7,036 nt of DNA from JBJENW01 sp051880395 (GCA_051880395.1 JBJENW010000332.1:1-7036); one strand, 5' to 3'; positions 1 to 6,516 are shown, counted from the stretch's first letter. Numbers and translations are program-made. Notes: generated by a model from the letters alone, not told the origin.

Positions 1-2
1 TT

Positions 3-1016
3 ATTCTCGGCGTATCCGGCGGCGGTAAATCCTTTGCGGCAAAGGGAGAGATTGAAAATATCATTCTTTCCTCCAATGCAGATGTTATTATCATCGACCC
101 TGAGCGAGAGTATTCTCAGCTTGTAAAGGCACTCGGCGGTGAAATCATCAATATCTCCGCCACTTCGCCGAGTCATATCAATGCGATGGATATGAACAAG
201 GAATACGGCGACGGTGCAAACCCGGTTATCCTGAAATCCGAGTTCATTATGTCCCTTTGTGAACAGCTTATCGGCGGCACAAACCTCGGAGCAAAGCAGA
301 AATCTATCATCGACCGTTGTACGGCGAGCGTTTACCGAGACTATCAGCAGAGAGGATATACCGGTACTGTTCCTACCTTGCAGGATTTCCGTGCGGAGCT
401 TTTGAAACAGGACGAACCGGAAGCAAAGGAAATCGCCCTTGCCATCGAGCTGTTTACACACGGCTCTTTGAATACCTTCGCAAAGCCTACCAATGTTGAT
501 ACGGATAACCGACTAATCTGTTATGACATTCTTGACCTCGGCAAACAGCTTATGCCTATCGGTATGCTTGTCGTTCTCGACTCTATCCTGAACCGTATCA
601 CACAGAACCGTGCTAAAGGTAAGCAGACATTCATCTTCATTGATGAAATCTATCTTCTGTTCCAGCACGAATACTCCGCCAACTTCCTGTTTACTCTTTG
701 GAAGCGTGTAAGAAAGTACGGCGCTTATGCCACCGGTATTACACAGAATGTGGACGACCTTTTGCAGAGCCATACGGCAAGAACTATGCTTGCAAACAGC
801 GAGTTTTTGATTATGCTCAATCAGGCGTCAACCGACAGAATTGAGCTTGCCAAGCTCCTTAACATTTCCGACCTCCAGCTTTCGTATATCACGAATGTTG
901 ACGCAGGACACGGACTGATTAAGGTCGGCAGTTCGCTTGTGCCGTTTGCAAATAAGTTCCCGAAGAATACGAAGCTGTATAAGCTGATGACAACCAAACC
1001 GGGCGAGGGTGCATAA
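3..1016 (+). CDS. VirB4-like conjugal transfer ATPase, C-terminal part (5' end outside window)
   Basis: The reading frame is already open at the left edge (first full codon at 3), so the N-terminal part of the protein lies outside the window; 337 residues are visible. The visible part starts almost on the Walker A motif GVSGGGKS (visible residues 3-10). It continues with a conserved IDPEREY segment and reaches a Walker B block FIFIDEIYLL, with the Asp-Glu pair at visible residues 214-215. The later stretch YATGITQNVDDLL matches the Gln-containing motif of VirB4/TraC-type ATPases. Such proteins are cytoplasmic, membrane-associated hexameric ATPases that energise the type IV secretion channel in conjugation. 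The order ATPase, sortase, CHAP hydrolase is that of clostridial ICEs, where this gene is known as the CD1110 family. The family is firm; the exact subfamily is inferred from neighbours and motif style. The stop is 37 bases before the sortase start, consistent with one operon. Confidence 0.92.
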   Translation: MLGVSGGGKSFAAKGEIENIILSSNADVIIIDPEREYSQLVKALGGEIINISATSPSHINAMDMNKEYGDGANPVILKSEFIMSLCEQLIGGTNLGAKQKSIIDRCTASVYRDYQQRGYTGTVPTLQDFRAELLKQDEPEAKEIALAIELFTHGSLNTFAKPTNVDTDNRLICYDILDLGKQLMPIGMLVVLDSILNRITQNRAKGKQTFIFIDEIYLLFQHEYSANFLFTLWKRVRKYGAYATGITQNVDDLLQSHTARTMLANSEFLIMLNQASTDRIELAKLLNISDLQLSYITNVDAGHGLIKVGSSLVPFANKFPKNTKLYKLMTTKPGEGA

Positions 1017-1038
1017 CCCTTGCCCTATTCTGTAAATG

Positions 1039-1046
1039 AGAAAGGA
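1039..1046 (+). promoter_or_regulatory. Ribosome binding site that sets the sortase start
   Basis: AGAAAGGA lies 7 bases before ATG 1054. An in-frame ATG at 1036 lies upstream of or within this site and has no Shine-Dalgarno sequence of its own. The start is therefore placed at 1054. Confidence 0.7.
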
Positions 1047-1053
1047 AACACCT

Positions 1054-1824
1054 ATGAAAAACAAAATCTATATTGCTATTATCTGTGCTTTCAGCATTGT
1101 ATTTGCCGTCAGTTCAGGTTTTCTCATCAAGCACTATTACGACTCTGCAAAGCAGGCTGAGATGTACGACAATCTGATTGAGGTTGTGGAGACCGAGCCT
1201 GAAGAAACCCAAGAGCCGATGAACTACTCCGAAGAAAAGACCTTTATCCCGGAATATCAGGAGCTTTATCTGCAAAACAACGATATGGTCGGCTGGATTA
1301 AGGTTGAGGACACAAAAATCAATTATCCCGTTATGCAGTCAAAGGACAACCCGAACTTCTATCTGAAGCACGGCTTTGATAAAGCATACACCGACTACGG
1401 CTGTCCTTATGTTCAGGAAAACTGCGATATGGAACTGCCAAGCGACAATATCATTATCTACGGTCATCATATGAACGACGGCTCTATGTTCGCCGGTCTT
1501 ATGAAATTCAAGGACAAGAGCTTTTGGGAAAAACACAAAACAGTGTCCTTTGATACGCTGACCGACCGACAGACCTATGAAGTGATTGCCGTGTTCAAAA
1601 CCGTAGTATATACGGACAGTCCCGACAGCTTCAAATACTATCAGTTCGTCAATGCGGAAACTGACGAGGATTTCACAGCCTATGTTGAGAAGTGCAAGGA
1701 ACTGTCACTTTACGATACGGGCGTAACCGCTGAATACGGCGACAAGCTCCTGACCCTTTCCACCTGTGAGTATTCCCGGACAAACGGCAGACTTGTTGTA
1801 GTGGCAAAGCTCATTAACGAATAA
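1054..1824 (+). CDS. srtB: Class B sortase
   Basis: A 256-aa protein beginning MKNKIYIAIICAFSIVF, whose residues about 5-25 form an N-terminal membrane anchor, as in most sortases. The catalytic domain holds all three expected residues: His138 in IIYGHHM, Cys238 in TLSTCEYS, and Arg246 in TNGRLVVVA. The WIKVEDTKINYPVMQ and FYLKHGFD segments are typical of class B enzymes. Sortases act on the outer face of the membrane, cleaving a C-terminal sorting signal and joining the protein to the cell wall. No substrate is encoded in the window. In clostridial ICEs a class B sortase often sits between the VirB4 ATPase and the CHAP/NlpC hydrolase, as here, so a role in displaying an element-encoded surface protein is likely but inferred. 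The start at 1054 is preferred over 1036 because of the ribosome binding site. The next gene begins 40 bases later. Confidence 0.92.
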   Translation: MKNKIYIAIICAFSIVFAVSSGFLIKHYYDSAKQAEMYDNLIEVVETEPEETQEPMNYSEEKTFIPEYQELYLQNNDMVGWIKVEDTKINYPVMQSKDNPNFYLKHGFDKAYTDYGCPYVQENCDMELPSDNIIIYGHHMNDGSMFAGLMKFKDKSFWEKHKTVSFDTLTDRQTYEVIAVFKTVVYTDSPDSFKYYQFVNAETDEDFTAYVEKCKELSLYDTGVTAEYGDKLLTLSTCEYSRTNGRLVVVAKLINE

Positions 1825-1864
1825 CGCAACAGGTGGTTCAGCCTGCATAGGAAGGAGGGATTGT

Positions 1865-3574
1865 ATGGCTGATATTAAAACGAAAGACAATGCAAAAGGT
1901 ACGATACGAACCATAGATAAGGCTGCCGTTGCAACCCAACGAATGAAGCAGGCGTATATCGCAACAAAAGAAAAGGCGGAACGGTCGATAAATGCCAACA
2001 GCAGTTCAGCCGAGGAATATGCTTCCGATAAGCTGGAAAGCGGTATTGACGAGGTGGTTCACGATGGTGCTTATGCGTTTGACAAGGCGGGGCGAAAAGG
2101 ACTTGAAACCACAAAAGAGAATATCCGCTCTTCAAAGGACAGTATTCAGCGTTTTAAGCAACAGAGAGCCGAGCAGTCTTTACGAAAACAGGCTTCGCAT
2201 AACACAAGCTCTGCGATTAAGACTGTCGATAAGGCGGAAAAGACCATTAAGCAGTCGGCTGCTTCCTCCGGAAAGAAAACCATTAAGTTTGCCGGGAAAG
2301 AAGCAACAAAAACCGCACAGAAATCGGTTAAGACGGCTGAGCAGACTGCAAAGACAGCGATAAAGACAAGCCAGCAAGCGGCGAAGGCGGCACAGAAAAC
2401 AGCTCAGGCGACGGTTAAGGCTTCGCAGAAAGCGGCACAGGCGGCAAAAGCTACTGCAAAAGCAACAGCCGCTACGATTAAAGCCGCAGCCAAAGCCACC
2501 GTTGCCGCAGTAAAAGCAATCATAGCGGCGGTAAAAGGTCTTATTGCCGCTATCGCTGCCGGCGGTTGGGTTGCGGTGGTGGTTATTATTGTCCTATGCC
2601 TTGTTGCTCTGATTGCGGGTTCAGTGTTTGGTATCTTCTTTTCGGGAGAGGATTCCGGCACGGGAATGTCAATGCAGACAGTCGTTCAGGAAATCAATCA
2701 GGAATATGATGACCGGTTGGAGCAGGAAAAGAACTCCGTAAGCTATGATGTCCTTGAAATGAGTGGAAGTCGAGCAGTATGGAAGGAAGTTCTTGCGGTC
2801 TATTCCGTCAAAGTGAATACCGACCCCGATAATCCGATGGAGGTTGCTACGGTTGACGAAACCAAGAAGCAGCTACTGTCGGATATTTTTTGGGAAATGA
2901 ACGATATTTCTTCCCGAACGGAAACGAAAACTCATACCGAAATCGAGGAAAGCGACGACGGACACGGAAATATCGTACAGACCGAAACCACAGTAACCGA
3001 AACTTTCCTGTATATCACGGTATCACACAAGACCGTAGATGAAATGGCGGCTATGTACGGCTTTAATCAAGAGCAGAAAGACTATCTCGCCGAGCTTTTG
3101 CGAGACGATAACAACCAGCTATGGTCACAGGTGCTTTACGGTATCGGATACAGCGACGACCAAATCGTAACGGTTGCCTTGTCTCAGGTAGGTAATGTAG
3201 GCGGTCAGCCTTACTGGTCTTGGTACGGATTTGACTCCCGTGTAGAGTGGTGTGCCTGCTTTGTTTCTTGGTGTGCCAATGAGTGCGGATATATCGACGC
3301 CGGTATTATTCCGAAGTATGCCGGTTGTGTAAACGGCGTACAATGGTTCAGAGACCGAGGACAATGGGCAGACGGTTCGTATGAGCCTTCACCCGGTACA
3401 ATCATCTTCTTTGACTGGGAGGGCGACGGTGTGACAGACCACACCGGTATTGTTCAGAAATGCGAAAACGGTACAGTCTATACCGTTGAGGGCAACTCAG
3501 GCGATACTTGCAGAACCAAAACATACCCTGTCGGAAGTTCAGTTATCTACGGATACGGTATTCCGGCATATTAA
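1865..3574 (+). CDS. Membrane-anchored CHAP-domain peptidoglycan hydrolase of the conjugation module (CD1108-type)
   Basis: A 569-aa protein with a strong start: AAGGAGG at 1852-1858, 6 bases before the ATG. Three parts are visible. Residues 1 to about 232 are very hydrophilic and from about 119 become an Ala/Lys/Thr-rich repetitive helix. Residues about 235-260 form one strong hydrophobic membrane segment starting GWVAVVVIIVLC. The remainder should lie outside the cell and ends in a CHAP domain at about 440-569, with Cys463 in EWCACFVSW, His526 in DHTGIV, and Glu542/Asn544 in VEGNSG as likely catalytic residues. CHAP enzymes cut amide bonds in peptidoglycan. In conjugation systems such hydrolases open the wall for the channel (Tn916 Orf14 and VirB1-like roles). 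Unlike Orf14, no separate lysozyme-like domain is evident. The arrangement fits the CD1108 family of mobile-element proteins; the family name is from memory and the catalytic assignment from motif position. It is the last gene before a strong terminator. Confidence 0.88.
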   Translation: MADIKTKDNAKGTIRTIDKAAVATQRMKQAYIATKEKAERSINANSSSAEEYASDKLESGIDEVVHDGAYAFDKAGRKGLETTKENIRSSKDSIQRFKQQRAEQSLRKQASHNTSSAIKTVDKAEKTIKQSAASSGKKTIKFAGKEATKTAQKSVKTAEQTAKTAIKTSQQAAKAAQKTAQATVKASQKAAQAAKATAKATAATIKAAAKATVAAVKAIIAAVKGLIAAIAAGGWVAVVVIIVLCLVALIAGSVFGIFFSGEDSGTGMSMQTVVQEINQEYDDRLEQEKNSVSYDVLEMSGSRAVWKEVLAVYSVKVNTDPDNPMEVATVDETKKQLLSDIFWEMNDISSRTETKTHTEIEESDDGHGNIVQTETTVTETFLYITVSHKTVDEMAAMYGFNQEQKDYLAELLRDDNNQLWSQVLYGIGYSDDQIVTVALSQVGNVGGQPYWSWYGFDSRVEWCACFVSWCANECGYIDAGIIPKYAGCVNGVQWFRDRGQWADGSYEPSPGTIIFFDWEGDGVTDHTGIVQKCENGTVYTVEGNSGDTCRTKTYPVGSSVIYGYGIPAY

Positions 3575-3579
3575 AAAAG

Positions 3580-3630
3580 ACGGCAGAGCTGACGGTTTTA
3601 CTGTTCGGCTCTGCCGTGATTTTTGTTTTG
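3580..3630 (+). terminator. Strong intrinsic terminator after the conjugation operon, probably bidirectional
   Basis: CGGCAGAGC (3581-3589) pairs perfectly with GCTCTGCCG (3608-3616), with an additional A-T pair at the base (3580/3617) and a loop of about 18 bases. A T-rich run follows on the plus strand (3620-3629). On the minus strand the stem is followed by the complement of the A-tract at 3573-3578, giving TCTTTTTT. It can therefore stop both the operon and minus-strand transcription leaving the transposase gene. It lies just after the CHAP gene stop and shares its CGGCAGAGC core with the terminator at 6517-6560. Confidence 0.88.
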
Positions 3631-3637
3631 AGTCAAA
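3630..3637. repeat. Target-site duplication, left copy
   Basis: GAGTCAAA directly abuts the left end of the insertion sequence and is repeated exactly at 5230-5237, next to the right end. This is the 8-bp duplication made on insertion. Confidence 0.9.
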
Positions 3638-3651
3638 CTTGAGTTTCCGCA
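3638..3651 (+). repeat. Left terminal inverted repeat of the IS
   Basis: CTTGAGTTTCCGCA, a perfect 14-bp match to the complement of 5216-5229. Similarity stops after base 14 apart from a short offset TCCAAAA shared by both ends. Confidence 0.9.
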
Positions 3652-3677
3652 AATTGTAATTCCAAAATGAATATAGT

Positions 3678-3778
3678 CTCCCAAAGTGCCAATCTGCCCG
3701 ATTTTTGAAAAAATACAGAGTAGCAGTTTTATGAATAGAGGCACTTTAATAAGCCCCGCCGGAACCGGACTTTGGGAG
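3678..3778. repeat. Nested inverted repeats in the non-coding left end of the IS
   Basis: CTCCCAAAGT at 3678-3687 is the reverse complement of ACTTTGGGAG at 3769-3778. Overlapping it, AAAGTGCC at 3683-3690 pairs with GGCACTTT at 3740-3747. The two pairings exclude each other because they share 3683-3687. The region lies downstream of the transposase stop codon on the minus strand, in its 3' untranslated part. No T-tract marks it as a standard terminator. Role unknown; a subterminal transposase-binding or mRNA structure is possible. Confidence 0.5.
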
Positions 3779-3814
3779 GCATATTCTTTGATACCCATAG
3801 GGTACGATGTCTAT

Positions 3815-5068
3815 TCAAACAGCCAGCTTAAGACAAAGTTGACGGTATGCAGGACGTTTTGTCCTGAACCAGAGCCTGACGCCTTCTTTTGCATACGACA
3901 GTATGCCGAAGATGCCCTTTGCCAGCCGATAATAGCAGAATGATATTTTTCTCTTGACCGGATCTGCGGTCTGTATGATTGCAACTTTTAGAGCATTTGT
4001 TTCTGATTTCATAGAAATATGCCCCAGAAATGCCATGCACAAAGTAAGATAAAAATTTAAAGCATTGATTGCCTTCAGTTTCCGTACCCGAAAGTTTTCA
4101 AACTGGAACATCTGCTTTTTACAGCGGAAATATTCTTCGATTTTCCATCTGGAAAAGTAAAGCTTAGCAACCTTTATCACATCATCTTTGGATCTGATTT
4201 CCCTGTTTGTTGCAAGCATCATGGGATGTTCCGTAATCCCATAGACAAGGACAAGATAAATATCTTTCCTGGAAGCAGTGATCTGCACTTTTACATGGGA
4301 AAGATAAGCATCATGCCTTTTGCCTTTGTAAAACAGAGGGAGTTTTACCTTACCTTTCCTGCGATTACGCAGTTCTGTAGCAAATACCCATTGATTGTGA
4401 TATAGGAGTTTACGCTTTGCAGTCAGACGAATAATATAATCCTGCTCCATGGAATCCAGCTTCAAAAACATCTTATTATCATCATAGCCTCGATCCATGA
4501 CAAAGGTTGCTTTTTCGAATAAAGCAGCTGCACGTTCCATGGCAGAGAACGTGATATTGTTTATGGAAGTAAAATCCTTCTCTGAAGAAGAATGAATTTC
4601 TGAAAAGATACTGACCGGATGGTTACTGTTCGTAAGCACAGTTGCTTCCGTCACATGATATCCTTTTTTATAAACATTTTTTGTGACAGTGCTTTCGGAA
4701 CCATCGCGCACCCAGCCGAGGGATTCAAATTTATAACCGTCAGGTTTTACAATATCGCTGTCATCGATAAAGATGACGGGATGGCTGGGACACCATTTTC
4801 TGACTTGCGTCAGATAAGCCTTAAGAGCAGCTTTCGGAGTCCCCTTTGCCAGATGCCTGGAAAGGCGGTCAACGCTATTGATTTTTTTGGAAGGCTCATG
4901 TAATTGATCAACGATATCGGTGAGCAGACAGCTTCCGGAAGCAAGGATACCGTAATTCATGTCAGCAACGAACTTTCTTTCGGGCTTCGACAGGTTTTTG
5001 GAAATTTTGTTGGAAAAAGATAAAATTTCTCTTTTCATTTGATACGTATTTGATGTAAAATTAACCAC
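3815..5068 (-). CDS. IS4-family DDE transposase
   Basis: A 417-aa protein starting at GTG (5068-5066), supported by a near-ideal AAGGAGG 7 bases upstream. It catalyses cut-and-paste movement of the surrounding IS by binding its ends. The RNase H-like catalytic triad is visible by comparison with Tn5 transposase: Asp103 in FIDDSDIVKP, Asp192 in FVMDRGYDD, and Glu311 in the C-terminal helix. The IS4 signature Y-x2-R-x3-E-x6-K is complete: Tyr304, Arg307, Glu311 and Lys318 in YFSRWKIEEYFRCKKQ. A long beta-rich insertion lies between the second Asp and the Glu, as expected for the family. Length is normal and no frameshift is seen, so the enzyme should be active. Its start codon can be paired in an inverted repeat (5049-5130), which may limit translation. 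A clear minus-strand promoter was not found. Confidence 0.95.
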   Translation of the reverse strand: MVNFTSNTYQMKREILSFSNKISKNLSKPERKFVADMNYGILASGSCLLTDIVDQLHEPSKKINSVDRLSRHLAKGTPKAALKAYLTQVRKWCPSHPVIFIDDSDIVKPDGYKFESLGWVRDGSESTVTKNVYKKGYHVTEATVLTNSNHPVSIFSEIHSSSEKDFTSINNITFSAMERAAALFEKATFVMDRGYDDNKMFLKLDSMEQDYIIRLTAKRKLLYHNQWVFATELRNRRKGKVKLPLFYKGKRHDAYLSHVKVQITASRKDIYLVLVYGITEHPMMLATNREIRSKDDVIKVAKLYFSRWKIEEYFRCKKQMFQFENFRVRKLKAINALNFYLTLCMAFLGHISMKSETNALKVAIIQTADPVKRKISFCYYRLAKGIFGILSYAKEGVRLWFRTKRPAYRQLCLKLAV

Positions 5069-5130
5069 AGGGAATCCTCCTTCTTTTTGTTTAGTATGGT
5101 TTTGTTGTGGTGACTTAATTTTACATCAAA
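5049..5130 (-). promoter_or_regulatory. 16-bp inverted repeat able to sequester the transposase start codon
   Basis: TTTGATGTAAAATTAA at 5049-5064 is the exact reverse complement of 5115-5130. Across a 4-base bulge (5111-5114) the helix can continue with CCAC 5065-5068 pairing to GTGG 5107-5110, which buries the GTG start codon (5066-5068). The Shine-Dalgarno site is in the 38-base loop. Only a minus-strand RNA begun upstream of 5130 carries both arms. The repeat is seen directly; its regulatory role is inferred from anti-read-through hairpins of IS10 and IS50. Confidence 0.65.
5076..5082 (-). promoter_or_regulatory. Ribosome binding site that sets the transposase GTG start
   Basis: On the minus strand AAGGAGG lies 7 bases before GTG 5068. 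The next in-frame Met codon is ten codons further in and has no comparable site, so the GTG start is preferred. Confidence 0.85.
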
Positions 5131-5147
5131 AAGGAATAGGATTCCTT
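5131..5147. repeat. Short hairpin upstream of the transposase gene
   Basis: AAGGAAT (5131-5137) and ATTCCTT (5141-5147) form a perfect 7-bp stem with a 3-base loop, directly next to the outer arm of the 16-bp repeat. It may be part of the same leader structure or a protein-binding site. Function is unknown. Confidence 0.5.
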
Positions 5148-5153
5148 ATATTT

Positions 5154-5181
5154 TGGACATTTTTTGAAAGTTGTGTATAAT
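5154..5181 (+). promoter_or_regulatory. Outward-facing SigA-like promoter inside the right end of the IS
   Basis: TGGACA (5154-5159; 5 of 6 consensus) is followed after 16 bases by a perfect TATAAT (5176-5181). It points out of the IS towards the gene at 5303. Transcription would start near 5188 and cross the right inverted repeat. Activity is predicted from consensus only. Confidence 0.55.
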
Positions 5182-5215
5182 CAATCCAACGGTTTTGGAG
5201 TTTGGTGGATAGGAC

Positions 5216-5229
5216 TGCGGAAACTCAAG
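5216..5229 (-). repeat. Right terminal inverted repeat of the IS
   Basis: The plus strand reads TGCGGAAACTCAAG, the exact reverse complement of the left repeat at 3638-3651. It is followed directly by the second copy of GAGTCAAA. Confidence 0.9.
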
Positions 5230-5237
5230 GAGTCAAA
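5230..5237. repeat. Target-site duplication, right copy
   Basis: GAGTCAAA, identical to 3630-3637 and directly adjoining the right inverted repeat. Confidence 0.9.
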
Positions 5238-5240
5238 TTA

Positions 5241-5269
5241 TAGAAAAAGTCATAAATAGATGCTATAAT
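5241..5269 (+). promoter_or_regulatory. Native SigA-type promoter of the unknown 393-aa gene
   Basis: A perfect -10 box TATAAT lies at 5264-5269, with TAGAAA (4 of 6) at 5241-5246 after a 17-base spacer. The predicted start near 5276 gives a leader of about 27 bases before ATG 5303. The promoter begins three bases after the target duplication, so the IS left it whole but replaced everything upstream. Confidence 0.6.
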
Positions 5270-5302
5270 GAATAAATGAGTTGATACTGTAGGAGATGTA
5301 TT

Positions 5303-6484
5303 ATGGAGCCGGAACTTTTTCTCTTGGAAATGGCTGAAACAGAGGAATGTAAAAGCATTACATACAAGCGTTTAGCTATTCGTGAATTTATGGGATTATA
5401 TTTTTCACAAAAAAGGAAAATAGGACAGATTGACCCGTTCATGATTCCCTTCGGAGAGGTTATAAAAAACAACATTGAAGAATATGAAGTGAATATTGAC
5501 GACCTTGTAAAATATATGATTGATAACGATAAATCAAATTGTGCTCTGTTCGCTGCAACAACTTGGTTCAAACCAAAAGCGGAACTGTCATCAGGAGCAT
5601 ATTATTCAGCCATTGCTAAATATAAAATAATAACTCCATTTGTAGAAGAAGTAGATCTCGATGCAGTCGCTCTAATGGTAGTATGTTTTGTATTCGATAA
5701 CTTAACCCCAACCAAAATAGATATTAGGGAGTTCGTCAAAGAAGAAGTCTTTGCATATCCCACCAATCAGTACGGATTAACCAAAGTGAATGGTGCTGTG
5801 TTTAAGTTGGACGGACTTATTTTTGATGGAAAAGGTTATTATTATAATATCCTTACGAACAAAGCACCCGTAAATTCAATAGATACAATGGTAGGATTTG
5901 CAAGGATTATACACGATGAAACAAAAAATTGCGATATTCTGTACCGTTTGGATGAACGACTTTCTGTACCTGTGTCAGAATATTATGATTATACCGGTGC
6001 AGCGTTTGCAAAATTTCGTGGTCCGCAATTTAATTTTGATAGAAGCAATCTCAATGGAAAGAAAACCATTACTGTTCATATTGATGAAGAAACAATGGAC
6101 AAACTGTTAATGGTAGTTAAGCAAGGAATCGACCAAAACACCGGAGAAGAATTTTGGCATATAGAGATTGAAACATTACCATACAGAGATTCGACAAATG
6201 GTTATGTCATCACAACATTTCTACACGGAATGTATTATCCTCATAAAGATGTATTTACACACATCGACTACACAAAGAATCAATATAGCGGCAATGTGTA
6301 CTCACAGAAATATGCGGATAGTCAGAATGGTATTCCTGTTGACCAATATACAGAAACACGAGACTTGCACTATAAAATATGGTGTATTGAAAATGGCGAG
6401 TTTACAAGAGAGACTTGGTATAAGTTAATGATAATATCTTTATCTGAGTCGTATCAAAGATTATTAAATGAAATTTTGGCATAA
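5303..6484 (+). CDS. Unknown protein, 393 aa, cargo or accessory gene of the element
   Basis: I do not recognise this protein. The start is well supported: AGGAG at 5291-5295, 7 bases before the ATG, under its own promoter. It has no signal peptide or membrane segment, so it is probably cytoplasmic. Residues 1 to about 130 look mainly helical and charged (YKRLAIREFMGLYFSQKRK, DLVKYMIDND, VDLDAVALMVVCFVFDN). From about 150 the sequence turns aromatic and beta-like (TKVNGAVFKLDGLIFDGKG, YYYNILTNK). A C-terminal part from about 258 opens with a short helix (TVHIDEETMDKLLMVVKQGI), then EEFWHIEIETLPYRD and several Tyr/His-rich strands, and closes with a helix ending YQRLLNEILA. No nuclease, ATPase, helix-turn-helix or zinc motif could be recognised. 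The gene is AT-richer than the conjugation genes, lies alone between a promoter and a terminator, and adjoins an IS, all of which suit acquired cargo. A defence, regulatory or conjugation-accessory role would be guesswork. Confidence 0.8.
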   Translation: MEPELFLLEMAETEECKSITYKRLAIREFMGLYFSQKRKIGQIDPFMIPFGEVIKNNIEEYEVNIDDLVKYMIDNDKSNCALFAATTWFKPKAELSSGAYYSAIAKYKIITPFVEEVDLDAVALMVVCFVFDNLTPTKIDIREFVKEEVFAYPTNQYGLTKVNGAVFKLDGLIFDGKGYYYNILTNKAPVNSIDTMVGFARIIHDETKNCDILYRLDERLSVPVSEYYDYTGAAFAKFRGPQFNFDRSNLNGKKTITVHIDEETMDKLLMVVKQGIDQNTGEEFWHIEIETLPYRDSTNGYVITTFLHGMYYPHKDVFTHIDYTKNQYSGNVYSQKYADSQNGIPVDQYTETRDLHYKIWCIENGEFTRETWYKLMIISLSESYQRLLNEILA

Positions 6485-6516
6485 GGCATAAATTAAGATA
6501 AAAAATAATTGTAAAT

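Larger units (their letters stand above)
3638..5229 (-). mobile_element. Complete IS4-family insertion sequence, 1592 bp
   Basis: Both ends can be placed to the base. The 14-bp sequence CTTGAGTTTCCGCA at 3638-3651 is the exact reverse complement of 5216-5229, and each repeat is directly flanked by GAGTCAAA. Inside is one transposase gene on the minus strand with an intact active site. About 163 bases at the left and 147 bases at the right, excluding the terminal repeats, are non-coding and rich in inverted repeats. An 8-bp duplication is within the range known for IS4-family subgroups. Intact ends, intact gene and perfect duplication suggest a recent insertion that may still be mobile. I cannot assign a registered IS name. 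Confidence 0.93.

Noticed and set aside
186..1016. ATG 186 as the start of the ATPase
   Set aside because: The frame is open upstream to the window edge and carries the Walker A motif there. ATG 186 is an internal methionine.
1036..1053. Six-codon longer sortase starting at ATG 1036
   Set aside because: The ribosome binding site lies after this ATG and is spaced correctly for ATG 1054. The extra residues also precede the usual lysine-rich start and membrane anchor.
1992..2661. Open frames overlapping the CHAP gene (plus 1992-2363, minus 2404-2661)
   Set aside because: They are Arg/Leu- or Ala/Thr-rich by-products of the repetitive Ala/Lys codons in the true frame and have no ribosome binding sites or recognisable content.
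3686..3943. Plus-strand open frame across the left end of the IS
   Set aside because: It runs from IS non-coding DNA into the antisense of the transposase end and resembles no known protein. The transposase explains this region.
4619..4903. Plus-strand open frame inside the transposase gene
   Set aside because: It is antisense to a conserved catalytic domain and is best explained as a shadow frame.
5131..5229. A minus-strand promoter for the transposase
   Set aside because: TATAAG-like and TTATAC-like boxes are present, but none has an acceptable -35 partner at 16-18 bases, so no site is claimed.
5263..5571. Minus-strand open frame opposite the start of the unknown gene
   Set aside because: It reads antisense through the promoter, ribosome binding site and coding start of a better-supported gene.
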